A DNA stretch of 64,000 bases, from positions 175,643 to 239,642 of the forward strand of contig JAWODJ010000058.1 of the NCBI GenBank assembly GCA_046483315.1. The letters are read 5' to 3'. Origin of the DNA: PXAP01 sp046483315 (GTDB lineage: Bacteria; Bacteroidota; Bacteroidia; Bacteroidales; PUMT01). The translations under genes and the position numbers were made by a program. The first letter of the stretch is position 1. Each line of letters begins with the position of its first letter. A model generated the notes under the pieces. That model was not told the DNA's origin. It ran no database searches and worked only from the letters and a program-made list of their open reading frames with translations. Below are positions 36,279 through 44,940 of the stretch, piece by piece.

Positions 36279-36872
36279 TCACGGCCTGGTCAAAAGCAGT
36301 TCCAGTACCTGGTTAGCCTGCATGTTAGCAACTATACCAACCCTTGGCGCAAGGGGAGGCCTGTTTTTGCCGGTCTCTTTTTCAAGGTCACCGCAAATAT
36401 AAATATTACCTGTTTTTATGGTCTTTATTGTGTTGTTGTTGCCGAAGCCTGCAACCCCGCTACCCATTACAAGGTATTTAGCAGGCATTTTTTCAATAAC
36501 TGCCTCAGCTATCATCTTCTTCATCTCTGCAAGATCAAATGCTTCAACAATGACATTGCAGTCATCAAAAAGCCGGGGTATATTGACGGGATCAAGCACT
36601 ACATCATGTGTGGTGACCTGTACGGCCGGATTTATCCTGGCAATATTTTCCTTCAGGGCGGATACCTTTTTCCTGCCGACCTGATCGGTAAAGAAATACT
36701 GTCTGTTAAGGTTTCCTTCACTGACCACGTCAAAGTCCGCTATTACAAGTTTCCCGATCCCAACCCGGGCCAGTGCAACGGCACAATTTGAACCCAGTCC
36801 GCCGGCCCCTGCTATACCAACTATTTTATCCGCGAGCTTTGCTTTTATCTTTTCAAAGCTTAAATTTGTCAT
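36279..36872 (-). CDS. ThiF/MoeB-family sulfur-carrier adenylyltransferase (short form)
   Basis: The 197-residue E1-like enzyme activates the Gly-Gly end of ThiS or MoaD with ATP. It has the nucleotide-binding loop GAGGLGSNCAVALARVG (about residues 21-37), the Asp block IADFDVVSEGNLNRQYFF (about 43-60), and a GSGVAGFGNNN loop. It is shorter than E. coli ThiF or MoeB (about 250) and lacks their C-terminal zinc Cys pairs, as in the short ThiF class of anaerobes. It lies 56 bp before its likely carrier partner and is divergent from the aldehyde ferredoxin oxidoreductase gene. Confidence 0.87.
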   Translation of the reverse strand: MTNLSFEKIKAKLADKIVGIAGAGGLGSNCAVALARVGIGKLVIADFDVVSEGNLNRQYFFTDQVGRKKVSALKENIARINPAVQVTTHDVVLDPVNIPRLFDDCNVIVEAFDLAEMKKMIAEAVIEKMPAKYLVMGSGVAGFGNNNTIKTIKTGNIYICGDLEKETGKNRPPLAPRVGIVANMQANQVLELLLTRP

Positions 36873-37102
36873 CCTTATGGCTGTTTTGACATCAAAATTA
36901 ATAAATTACTTTTAAGGAACTGCCGGCTGTTACTGATATTAATCAGCAGGGATAATAAAACGGATTGCCCGGGTGCCGATAGTTAAGACATAGTATGGGT
37001 TCCGGCGAATCTGACTATGACAATAATCATTTGTAAAAGCCGGGCGTTGGCCTACTTTTAATATTTTTGACAAGTCAGTTATTAACATTAAAATATTCAG
37101 AT

Positions 37103-39262
37103 ATGGAAGTTTCAGAATTGAGAAAGAACCACAAGCTTTTAACAGGGTACGATTACAGTATCACTCCTCTTGATAAGGGTTATACAGATAAGATCCTTTA
37201 TGTAAACCTGAGTGAGAACATTATAAGGGAAAAGGAGGTCGAGCCCATGATGAAGGAAAAGTTCGTGGGGGGGAAAGGATACGGACTCAAGTTGCTTTGG
37301 GATGCCACAACTCCAGGTACCAGGTGGAATGATCCGGAAAACGAGATCATTATAAGCGGAGGGCCCATTTGTGGAATTACCCAGTATTCGGGTGCCGGCA
37401 AGTCTCTTGTTGTCTCTCTGTCACCGCAGACAGGCTCTGTAATGGACAGTAACGTGGGAGGCTTTTTTGGCCCGTTTCTTAAATTTTCAGGATTTGATGC
37501 TTTTGAACTTCAGGGTAAGGCAGAGAATGATGTTGTAGTTTATATTGACGGCATAAACGGCAGGGTGGAAGTTTTTGAGGCGCCTGAAGAGGCTCTTGAC
37601 ACTCATGTTCTTGCAGAGCAGCTTACCGAAATGTTTGCTGAAAGTGAAAAAGAGAAAAAAAATATCGGAATTGTTTCCACAGGTGCCGCAGCAGATCATT
37701 CACTGATAGGGATGCTTAACTTTACATTTTATGATCCTAAAAGAAAAGCGATCAGGGTCAAACAGGCAGGAAGGGGAGGTATTGGCACCGTATTCCGCGA
37801 TAAGCGTGTAAAAGCCCTTGTGGCAAAGGTGCCCGGGATCAAGGGTAATGCCAACAATGTTGTTGATCTTGATGCCATACGGGAACGTGGCCGCCGTTTC
37901 AATGAGGAGATGCGCCGTTTTGATAATGAACAGGCAGAGATGAAAACCAAAGGTACCGTTCACCTTTCCAATATAATGAATGATTATGATCTTATTCCCG
38001 TAAATAACTTTAAATTTGGCTCGCATCCTGATGCAGTAAATATTCACTCCGATGTATACAAGTCCCTTTTTACCCAGGGTATACCCGACGGATGCTGGAT
38101 AGGCTGTAACATGTCATGCTCCAAGGGTGTTGATAATTATGAATTGCGTACCGGTCCCTACGCAGGGCAGAAAGTCATTGTTGACGGTCCCGAGTACGAG
38201 ACAGCTGCATCTCTGGGTACGAACCTGGGAATATTTAATCCTGATTTCACTCTTGAGGCTAATTTCTATTGTGACACTTATGGCATCTGCACCATTACCT
38301 GGGGTACGGTTGTCGGTTTTATAATGGATTGTTTTGAGAACGGTATCCTGAATGAGGAGAGAACCGATGGTCTTAAAATGAATTTCGGAAACGCTGACAC
38401 TGCGATGGAACTTCTTCACCGTCTTGCCAGGGGAGAAGGCTTTGGGAAAATTGCCGGAACGGGTGTCAGGAAAATGAAGGAGATGTTTGCCGAAAAAGGC
38501 TGGGGTGATGCCGGTTTTCTCAATGATATAGCCATGGAAAACAAGGGACTCGAATATTCGCAGTACATGTCGAAGGAATCTCTTGCACAGCAGGGAGGTT
38601 ATGCGATGACCAACAAGGGTCCGCAGCATGACGAGGCATGGCTTATCTTTATGGATATGGTGAATAACCAGATACCCACCTTCGAGGATAAGGCCGAGGC
38701 CCTTCACTATTTTCCGATGTTCCGTACCTGGTTCGGACTGGTGGGTCTGTGTAAGCTTCCCTGGAATGATGTTGAGCCCGAGGGGAATGCCGAAACTGAC
38801 GAACCTGCCAAGGTTCCCGAACATGTTGACAACTATGTGACTATATACAAGGCTGTTACAGGAAAGCCTTTTGATAAGGACGAGCTGATGAGGCAGACCG
38901 AGCGGGTGTACAATTTCCAGAGGGTATTTAACCTGCGCCGTGGCTTCGGCACAAGGAAATACGATGCCCAGCCTTACCGGGCCGCCGGTCCTGTTACCGT
39001 TGAGGAATATGAATCGCGGGCAGAGAGGTATGACAAGCAGCTTAAGGAGCTTATGGATATTGATCCCGCCGGTAAATCAACCGAAGAAAAAATCGCACTG
39101 CACCGTAAATACAGGGAAGAGAGATATGAGCAACTTCTTGATGCGGTTTATCTCAGGCGGGGCTGGACCAAAAACGGTGTCCCTAAAATAGAACACCTTA
39201 AAAAGCTTGGAATGGATCTGCCCGAATTGATTGAACTGGTTAAGGATCATCAGCAGGAATGA
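37103..39262 (+). CDS. aor: Aldehyde ferredoxin oxidoreductase family (tungsten-type) enzyme
   Basis: This cytoplasmic enzyme oxidises aldehydes to acids, or runs in reverse, with a tungstopterin and one 4Fe-4S cluster. From ATG 37103 the protein has 719 residues, longer than the usual 600-630. The family start ILYVNLSENII lies near residue 33, so there is an N-terminal extension and a longer C-terminus. Cluster ligands appear as Cys331, Cys335 and Cys339 (GCWIGCNMSC) and Cys550 in VGLCKLPWN; the spacing Cx3Cx3C differs from the Cx2Cx3C of the Pyrococcus enzyme. FVGGKGYG and ITQYSGAGKS are pterin-domain blocks. A terminator follows. The wtp, moe and moa genes downstream supply metal and cofactor. 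Exact substrate unknown. Confidence 0.9.
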   Translation: MEVSELRKNHKLLTGYDYSITPLDKGYTDKILYVNLSENIIREKEVEPMMKEKFVGGKGYGLKLLWDATTPGTRWNDPENEIIISGGPICGITQYSGAGKSLVVSLSPQTGSVMDSNVGGFFGPFLKFSGFDAFELQGKAENDVVVYIDGINGRVEVFEAPEEALDTHVLAEQLTEMFAESEKEKKNIGIVSTGAAADHSLIGMLNFTFYDPKRKAIRVKQAGRGGIGTVFRDKRVKALVAKVPGIKGNANNVVDLDAIRERGRRFNEEMRRFDNEQAEMKTKGTVHLSNIMNDYDLIPVNNFKFGSHPDAVNIHSDVYKSLFTQGIPDGCWIGCNMSCSKGVDNYELRTGPYAGQKVIVDGPEYETAASLGTNLGIFNPDFTLEANFYCDTYGICTITWGTVVGFIMDCFENGILNEERTDGLKMNFGNADTAMELLHRLARGEGFGKIAGTGVRKMKEMFAEKGWGDAGFLNDIAMENKGLEYSQYMSKESLAQQGGYAMTNKGPQHDEAWLIFMDMVNNQIPTFEDKAEALHYFPMFRTWFGLVGLCKLPWNDVEPEGNAETDEPAKVPEHVDNYVTIYKAVTGKPFDKDELMRQTERVYNFQRVFNLRRGFGTRKYDAQPYRAAGPVTVEEYESRAERYDKQLKELMDIDPAGKSTEEKIALHRKYREERYEQLLDAVYLRRGWTKNGVPKIEHLKKLGMDLPELIELVKDHQQE

Positions 39263-39305
39263 TTTTTTTATTTATCTAATGCCAGTCCCATAAGACAATA
39301 TTGAA

Positions 39306-39345
39306 AAACCTCTGCCTCCATTATCGGTACAGAGGTTTGTTTTTC
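39306..39345 (+). terminator. Rho-independent terminator after aor
   Basis: AAACCTCTG (39306-39314) pairs with CAGAGGTTT (39330-39338) and is followed by GTTTTT. It separates aor from the wtp transport genes, so these are probably different transcripts or partial read-through. Confidence 0.8.
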
Positions 39346-39372
39346 CGTTAACATCGTTAATCCGGCACAAAG

Positions 39373-40347
39373 ATGAGAATTTATAATCTTGTAATTTGTG
39401 TTATATGCTTTTCAGCTGTTGTACAGGTTTTTTATTCCTGTGGTACATGTTCAGAAAGGAATGATTTAACTCTCAGGATAATCCATGCGGGCAGCCTCTC
39501 CGTACCGGTGCGTGAAGCTGCAGATTTATTTGAAACCATGTATCCCGGAATGAGGATTCTTACTGAGGCATGGGGCAGCAAGGCGGGTGCCAGGAGGGTC
39601 AGTGAGCTGGAGGTGCCCTGTGATATTTTTATATCGGCCGATTACAGGGTTATGGATGTTTTTTTGATACCTGATCATGCTTTGTGGAGCATTTCATTTG
39701 CCGGTAACGAGATGGCAATTGTATATAATTCAGGATCACTTTATGCTGATCAGATCAATTCAATGAACTGGTACGATGTTTTGCTCAGGGATGATGTAAT
39801 TTATGGCCGGTCCGATCCTGATTCTGATCCCTGCGGTGTACGGGCTGTAATGGTTTCACAGCTGGCGGGTATATATTATGATGATCCTGAACTTCCGGCA
39901 AAACTGCTGTCACGTCACCTCAATATGATCCGGCCAAAGGAGACAGACCTGCTTGCCCTGCTGGAGAAGAATGCACTGGATTATATTTTCCTGTACCGCT
40001 CTGTTGCTGAGCAGCACGGTCTCGAATATGTGGAACTGCCTGATGAGCTGAATTTGAAAAACCCTGAATTGAACGAATGGTATGCGCAGGCGAAAACAGA
40101 AGTACGCGGAATAAGGCCCGGGGAAAAAATAACAGAAACAGGCGAAGCAATGGTTTACGGAATAACGATTCCCCGCAAGACCGGGAATCAGGAACTGGCT
40201 GAAGCTTTTGTGAAGTTTTTTTTATCTGCCGATGGCGGACAGAAGATCATGGTCCGGAACGGCCAGACCGCTATTGTACCTGCAGTGTCTTCAACTTTTG
40301 ATCATATACCGGAGGGATTGAGAGCTTATGCATTGAAGGAGGATTAA
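39373..40347 (+). CDS. wtpA: Tungstate/molybdate ABC transporter binding lipoprotein WtpA
   Basis: WtpA binds tungstate or molybdate outside the inner membrane. The 324-residue protein has a signal ending in a lipobox-like VFYSC (Cys near residue 23), then HAGSLSVPVREAADLF (about 37-52), DPCGVRAVMVSQLAGIYYDDP (in parts, about 154-174) and LLALLEKNALDYIFLYRSVA (about 194-213) with QHGLEYVELPDELNL, all close to archaeal WtpA rather than ModA or TupA. It sits between aor and its permease and ATPase genes, a clear match of metal supply with use. Selectivity for tungsten over molybdenum is inferred from the aor context. Confidence 0.9.
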   Translation: MRIYNLVICVICFSAVVQVFYSCGTCSERNDLTLRIIHAGSLSVPVREAADLFETMYPGMRILTEAWGSKAGARRVSELEVPCDIFISADYRVMDVFLIPDHALWSISFAGNEMAIVYNSGSLYADQINSMNWYDVLLRDDVIYGRSDPDSDPCGVRAVMVSQLAGIYYDDPELPAKLLSRHLNMIRPKETDLLALLEKNALDYIFLYRSVAEQHGLEYVELPDELNLKNPELNEWYAQAKTEVRGIRPGEKITETGEAMVYGITIPRKTGNQELAEAFVKFFLSADGGQKIMVRNGQTAIVPAVSSTFDHIPEGLRAYALKED

Positions 40348-40462
40348 ATTGAAAAGGACCGGACTGTTTGCCGGATTTCCGTTTATATAGTTCTGTAAGA
40401 CAATGTATTGCTTGCCGTAAAAAATAAGATTACCGGTAAGTTTTATTATCTTTGTGAACGTT

Positions 40463-41251
40463 ATGTCAGGATATCAACCGTTGAAACTGCTGTTTGCTTT
40501 TTTTGGGGGACTGGTGCTTTTGTTCATAGTTGCACCTCTTGCCGGGATGTTTCTGGCCACATCACCGGCTGAATTTTTTGAGACAGCGGCGGACAGGGAG
40601 GTGACGGCCAGTATATGGCTGACGTTGTGGACATCAATGCTGGCCACACTGCTTTTTGGCATTGCTGCAGTACCATTTTCATGGATAATGGCAAGGAAAA
40701 AGTTTCCTTTGAAAAGGGTGGTATCGGCCATTATCGATGTTCCGGTTGTAATTCCCCATTCGGCTGCGGGAATTGCTATACTGGGTTTTGTAGCAAGGGA
40801 TTCGTTGGTTGGCAGACTGGGTGATAGTATCGGACTAAGCTTTATTGGAAGCGCTCCCGGAATTATTGTTGCAATGGCTTTTGTGAGCATTCCGTTTTTG
40901 ATCAATGCAGCAAGGGACGGCTTTGCAGCAGTGCCCGAAAAACTGGAAAATGCTGCACTCAACCTGGGTGCTTCCCCTTCAAGAGTGTTCCTTACTGTCA
41001 GCCTTCCCCTGGCATGGCGCTCAATAGTATCGGGAATGATAATGATGTGGGCTCGTGGCATGAGCGAATTTGGTGCCGTGGTTATAGTTGCCTATCATCC
41101 TATGATTACACCGGTATTGATCTACGAGCGCTTCGGGGCATTCGGACTTTCGTATGCAAGGCCGGTGGCGGTGGTTTTTATATGTGTATGCATTGCGTTT
41201 TTTATATTGCTGCGTATGCTTTCATCAAGGTATGACAATGCTGAAAATTGA
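40463..41251 (+). CDS. wtpB: Tungstate/molybdate ABC transporter permease WtpB
   Basis: A 262-residue inner-membrane protein with about six helices and the ABC permease EAA-type loop ENAALNLGASPSRVFLTVSL (about residues 170-189), plus FGIAAVPFSWIMARKKF and VIPHSAAGIAILG typical of ModB/WtpB. I use ATG 40463; a GTG three codons upstream at 40454 also fits. Its end overlaps the start of the ATPase gene by 14 bases. Confidence 0.9.
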   Translation: MSGYQPLKLLFAFFGGLVLLFIVAPLAGMFLATSPAEFFETAADREVTASIWLTLWTSMLATLLFGIAAVPFSWIMARKKFPLKRVVSAIIDVPVVIPHSAAGIAILGFVARDSLVGRLGDSIGLSFIGSAPGIIVAMAFVSIPFLINAARDGFAAVPEKLENAALNLGASPSRVFLTVSLPLAWRSIVSGMIMMWARGMSEFGAVVIVAYHPMITPVLIYERFGAFGLSYARPVAVVFICVCIAFFILLRMLSSRYDNAEN

Positions 41252-42296
41252 TAATTTATCTGTTAAGCTGGGGAAATTTGAACTTCGAGATGTAAGTTTC
41301 TCGGTCGGGAAGGGAGAATATTTTGTGCTGCTGGGTATGTCCGGTTCAGGAAAATCTGTGTTGCTGCAGGTTATCAGCGGACTAACAGCGGCGGATAATG
41401 GCAGGATACTGTTGAACGGGAGGGATATCAGCAGGGAGAGGATCCGGAGGAGGAATGTTGGGATGGTTTTTCAGGATTCTGCGCTGTTTCCGCATATGAC
41501 CGTGTATAACAATATTGCATATCCCCTGAGATCAGCCGGTATCGGCAGAAGGGAAACCGTGCGGCGGGTTACGGAACTTGCCAGGATCACCAGGGTGTCT
41601 GACCTGTTGAAGCGATCACCCGTGAATCTTTCGGGAGGAGAGCAGCAGAGGGTTGCCCTGGCAAGGGTGCTGGCCAGGGAACCGGAAGTGCTCCTGCTGG
41701 ATGAGCCGCTCTCTTCGCTTGACGTGCAGTTACGTTCAGGCTTACGCTCATTGCTCAGGGAGATAAACGGAAGGGGACAGACTATTATGCACGTTACCCA
41801 CGATTATGAAGAGGCAGCTTTGCTGGCCGACCGGATAGGTGTTTTGGAGAACGGCTCGGTGGTGCAGACCGGGTCGGCAACCGAGGTATTTCAGTATCCG
41901 CGCACAGAGTTTGTTGCGCGGTTTACCGGTATCCGCAATTTTTACAGTGGCGTGCTTGAAGATGAGAAGTCAGGCCCGGGAAAATTCATAACTAACGGAT
42001 TGGAAATTACATTGCTGAGTGATGAACCTCCCGGCAGCGGGTTTGTTGTTATAAGAGCCGAGGATATTATTATTTCCGCAAAAATGCCCGATTCATCGGC
42101 GGTGAACAATTTCCCCGGCAAAATAACGGATATTACCCCGGCACGCAGGGGAACCGAATTAATTGTAGATTTTGGGATCAGGGCCGCAGCGCTTGTTTCT
42201 GATAAATCTGTAAAGGCCCTGGGATTAAAAACCGGGAAAGAGGTTTGGGTCAGTTTTAAAGCATCAGCAATCAAATTTATTAAAAATCACCCTTAA
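41238..42296 (+). CDS. wtpC: Tungstate/molybdate ABC transporter ATPase WtpC
   Basis: The ATPase drives the import system. In 352 residues it has Walker A GMSGSGKS (about residues 33-40), the Q-loop VFQDSALFPHM, the signature LSGGEQQRVALARVL (about 130-144), Walker B EVLLLDEPLS and the switch HVTHD. The C-terminal part (about 285-350) looks like a TOBE/MOP oxyanion-binding domain with VVIRAEDII. The ATG at 41238 starts MLKIDNLSV; one two codons earlier is also possible. The frame is open back into the permease gene, but those residues are not ABC-like. Confidence 0.92.
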   Translation: MLKIDNLSVKLGKFELRDVSFSVGKGEYFVLLGMSGSGKSVLLQVISGLTAADNGRILLNGRDISRERIRRRNVGMVFQDSALFPHMTVYNNIAYPLRSAGIGRRETVRRVTELARITRVSDLLKRSPVNLSGGEQQRVALARVLAREPEVLLLDEPLSSLDVQLRSGLRSLLREINGRGQTIMHVTHDYEEAALLADRIGVLENGSVVQTGSATEVFQYPRTEFVARFTGIRNFYSGVLEDEKSGPGKFITNGLEITLLSDEPPGSGFVVIRAEDIIISAKMPDSSAVNNFPGKITDITPARRGTELIVDFGIRAAALVSDKSVKALGLKTGKEVWVSFKASAIKFIKNHP

Positions 42297-42463
42297 TACC
42301 ATGTCTCACAAAAGGTGATAAATAAAAACATGGTGATCAGTCCGTGTATGGTTGGGACGGGGGATATGTTTCGCGCTAATTGTGTATTTTTGCATATTAA
42401 AATGAAAATGAAATTTTAAAAGATACCGCTTACTGCGGTTTCCCGGAATACCGGATATTTCTT

Positions 42464-43639
42464 ATGACTGGATTTGAAGAGGCATTAAAAATTATCAGCA
42501 GTGAGGCTTTTACACTGGATACGGAGATCCTTCCCCTGAATGATTCTGTCAACAGGGTACTTGCACAGGATGTTTTCTCTGATATCGATATGCCGCCGTT
42601 CAATAAATCGGCAATGGACGGGTATGCCTGCCGTCGGAATGATCTGGATAACAGGCTTAAGGTTATTGATACCGTCAGGGCAGGTGATATTCCCGGAAAA
42701 ACTGTCGGCATAAATCAGTGCGTAAAAATCATGACCGGGGGAAAAGTACCTGAGGGAGCTGACTGTGTCGTTATGGTGGAGCATACTGTTCAGGAAGGAG
42801 AGGGGTATATCAGGTTTACCAAACAGAAAACGGCCGTCAACATAGCTTTTAAAGGAGAAGATATGGAGAATGGCAACCTGGTACTTTCAAAAGGAAGGCT
42901 CATCGGGCCGCAGCATATTGCCATGCTTGCATCAGCCGGTTGCTCCATGCCAGGTGTATACAGGCAGCCAAGGGTAGCTGTAATGACTACGGGTGATGAA
43001 ATAGTTGAACCGGAAATAAAACCTGAAGGAACCTGTATACGCAACAGTAACGGTCCGCAACTGATCGCACAGACAAGAAGAACGGGTGCATTACCAGATT
43101 ACCTGGGAATAGTCCGGGACACTCCTGAAATAACCGACACCGCCGTTAAATCTGCCATGAGGGGTAATGACCTTATCCTCATCACCGGAGGTGTATCAAT
43201 GGGTGATTATGATTTTGTGCCATCTGTACTAAAGGATAACGGGTTCAGGCTTTTTTTTGAAAAGGTAGCTGTTAAGCCCGGCAAGCCAACAGTTTTTGGA
43301 AGGAGAGATAATATATTCGTGTTTGGACTGCCGGGAAACCCGGTCTCATCATTTACTATTTTTGAACTGATGGTAAGACCTCTTATATACGGTCTGATGG
43401 GCCATGAATATAAACCCGCAGAAATAAGGTTGCCCATTGGTGTTGATTATTCAAGAAGAAAAGCCGACCGTGTATCATGGACCCCGGTACATCTTAACAG
43501 CGCGGGGGAGATAATCCCGGCCGGTTACCATGGCTCTGCACATATACATTCACTTGCAGATGCATGGGGACTTATGGGTATGGCAACAGGTGTTTATTCA
43601 TATAAAAAAGGAGACCTGGTAAATGTTAGACAGATTTGA
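42464..43639 (+). CDS. moeA: Molybdopterin molybdenumtransferase MoeA
   Basis: MoeA inserts molybdate or tungstate into adenylylated molybdopterin. The 391-residue protein shows MPPFNKSAMDGYACR (about residues 45-59), MTGGKVPEGADCVVMVEHT (about 90-108), TTGDEIVEP, ILITGGVSMGDYDFVPSVL and GLPGNPVSSF, the standard blocks of the family, and a C-terminal domain IV. A possible -7 box TATTTTTG lies at 42385-42392 without a -33 box. Its end overlaps moaA by 17 bp. Only one moeA is visible, so it would serve the tungsten enzyme aor. Confidence 0.94.
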   Translation: MTGFEEALKIISSEAFTLDTEILPLNDSVNRVLAQDVFSDIDMPPFNKSAMDGYACRRNDLDNRLKVIDTVRAGDIPGKTVGINQCVKIMTGGKVPEGADCVVMVEHTVQEGEGYIRFTKQKTAVNIAFKGEDMENGNLVLSKGRLIGPQHIAMLASAGCSMPGVYRQPRVAVMTTGDEIVEPEIKPEGTCIRNSNGPQLIAQTRRTGALPDYLGIVRDTPEITDTAVKSAMRGNDLILITGGVSMGDYDFVPSVLKDNGFRLFFEKVAVKPGKPTVFGRRDNIFVFGLPGNPVSSFTIFELMVRPLIYGLMGHEYKPAEIRLPIGVDYSRRKADRVSWTPVHLNSAGEIIPAGYHGSAHIHSLADAWGLMGMATGVYSYKKGDLVNVRQI

Positions 43640-44423
43640 CAGAAAGATCAACTATCTGAGGATATCGGTAACCGACCGGTGTAATTTGCGTTGCAGCTAT
43701 TGTATGCCAGTTGACGATTTTATGATGCTTGCCCACACTGACATACTGAGTTTTGATGAGATAGTTGATGTTGTGAGGGAGGGCGCGGGCATGGGAATTG
43801 ACAAAATAAGGCTTACAGGTGGCGAGCCCCTGGTTCGCCGTGATGTGGTTAAACTCGTTGGAATGATCGCCTCGGTTAACGGGATAAAAGATCTTGCCAT
43901 GACAAGTAACGGTATAATGCTTGAGAAATATGCCGGACCTTTAGCAGAGGCCGGTCTTGATCGTATTAACATAAGTCTGGATACCATGGATGCCGGAAAA
44001 TTCCGGCAACTTACATCAGGTGGGGATCTGAAGCAGGTATTGAGGGGAATTGAAGCTGCAAAAAATGCGGGACTGGATCCGGTAAAGCTGAATTGTGTGG
44101 TTATCAATTCTTCTGTTGAGCCCGATGCTCTTGCGGTAAAAAAGTTTGCTGGCGAAAACGGTTTGGAGGTAAGATTCATTCACCGGATGGATCTTGGTGA
44201 GGGAGAATTTTCAATTGTTGAAGGAGGGAAAGGAGGAGACTGCGAAAATTGTAACCGGATCAGGCTGACCGCTGATGGTAAGATTAAACCATGCCTTTTC
44301 AGTGACATTTCTTTTGAAGTACGCAAAATGGGGGCAGGTCAGGCAATAAAGGCCGCAGTTTTGCATAAACCTCGCCGTGGTACAGCCTGTAGTATGAATC
44401 ATTTTTATAATATCGGAGGTTAG
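43623..44423 (+). CDS. moaA: GTP 3',8-cyclase MoaA, compact form
   Basis: MoaA is the radical SAM enzyme that starts molybdopterin synthesis from GTP. The N-terminal cluster site TDRCNLRCSYCMP (residues about 17-29) and LTGGEPLVR are normal. The second cluster site is present as DCENCNRIRLTADGKIKPC (Cx2Cx13C), and the C-terminal Gly-Gly (YNIGG) is kept. The protein has 266 residues against about 325-330 in the family: the stretch between the end of the barrel (VRFIHRMDLGEGE) and the second cluster is shortened by roughly 40 residues, and the tail is also short. There is no frameshift in the sequence. It overlaps moeA by 17 bp. Function is likely, but the short form deserves a check. Confidence 0.88.
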   Translation: MLDRFDRKINYLRISVTDRCNLRCSYCMPVDDFMMLAHTDILSFDEIVDVVREGAGMGIDKIRLTGGEPLVRRDVVKLVGMIASVNGIKDLAMTSNGIMLEKYAGPLAEAGLDRINISLDTMDAGKFRQLTSGGDLKQVLRGIEAAKNAGLDPVKLNCVVINSSVEPDALAVKKFAGENGLEVRFIHRMDLGEGEFSIVEGGKGGDCENCNRIRLTADGKIKPCLFSDISFEVRKMGAGQAIKAAVLHKPRRGTACSMNHFYNIGG

Positions 44424-44484
44424 CAGCAAACTTTTTATCAATATATCTGTCTTATAAATTTTTAAGAAACCAGATACCACTGAA

Positions 44485-44940
44485 ATGAATAAAAAATTAT
44501 CTCACACCGACAGCTACGGGAATGCCAGGATGGTGGATGTAGGTAATAAACCCCGACAACTCCGGATGGCAAAAGCAGGGGGTTTTATCAGGATGAACAG
44601 GGAAACCCTTGATCTTGTAAGAGACAACAATATAAAAAAGGGGGATGTTCTTAAAATGGCTGAAATAGCGGGGATCCAGGCTGCAAAACAGACTCCTTCA
44701 CTTATACCTTTATGTCACCCCCTGGCTTTGACACAGGTTATTGTTACTGCCGGGATAGTAAACGGCGGTGTGGAGGTTAATGCCGAATGCCGGTGCACCG
44801 GACAGACCGGGGTTGAGATGGAAGCACTGACTGCAACAAGTGCTGCGCTGCTGACTGTCTATGATATGTGTAAGGCAGTTGACAGGGAAATGGTAATTGA
44901 AGGAATACATTTACTTGAAAAAACTAAAAAAGATATATGA
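44485..44940 (+). CDS. moaC: Cyclic pyranopterin monophosphate synthase MoaC
   Basis: MoaC turns the MoaA product into cyclic pyranopterin monophosphate. The 151-residue protein has LSHTDSYGNARMVDVG near the start, the blocks IPLCHPLALTQV (about residues 73-84) and VEMEALTATSAALLTVYDMCKAVDR (in parts, about 111-135) with its conserved Cys, His and Lys residues. Length and motifs are typical. It starts 61 bp after moaA and its stop overlaps the start of the pyrophosphatase-like gene (ATGA). Confidence 0.95.
   Translation: MNKKLSHTDSYGNARMVDVGNKPRQLRMAKAGGFIRMNRETLDLVRDNNIKKGDVLKMAEIAGIQAAKQTPSLIPLCHPLALTQVIVTAGIVNGGVEVNAECRCTGQTGVEMEALTATSAALLTVYDMCKAVDREMVIEGIHLLEKTKKDI

Noticed and set aside
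36930..36943. CTGAT/ATCAG short inverted repeat upstream of aor
   Set aside because: Five-base arms in AT-rich DNA are expected by chance; not enough for a metal-responsive operator.
42298..42334. ACCATGT/ACATGGT inverted repeat after wtpC
   Set aside because: Only 7-bp arms with a 23-base loop and no T-run; weak as a terminator or operator.
42385..42392. TATTTTTG as a promoter -7 box upstream of moeA
   Set aside because: No TTG lies 17-23 bases upstream; the same holds for TAAATTTG at 56361 and TATTTTTG at 37062, so these were not listed as promoters.
43623..44423. Possible frameshift or pseudogene in moaA because of short length
   Set aside because: Both cluster motifs and the Gly-Gly end are in one frame, and no lost segment is found in other frames, so it is a compact gene rather than a broken one.
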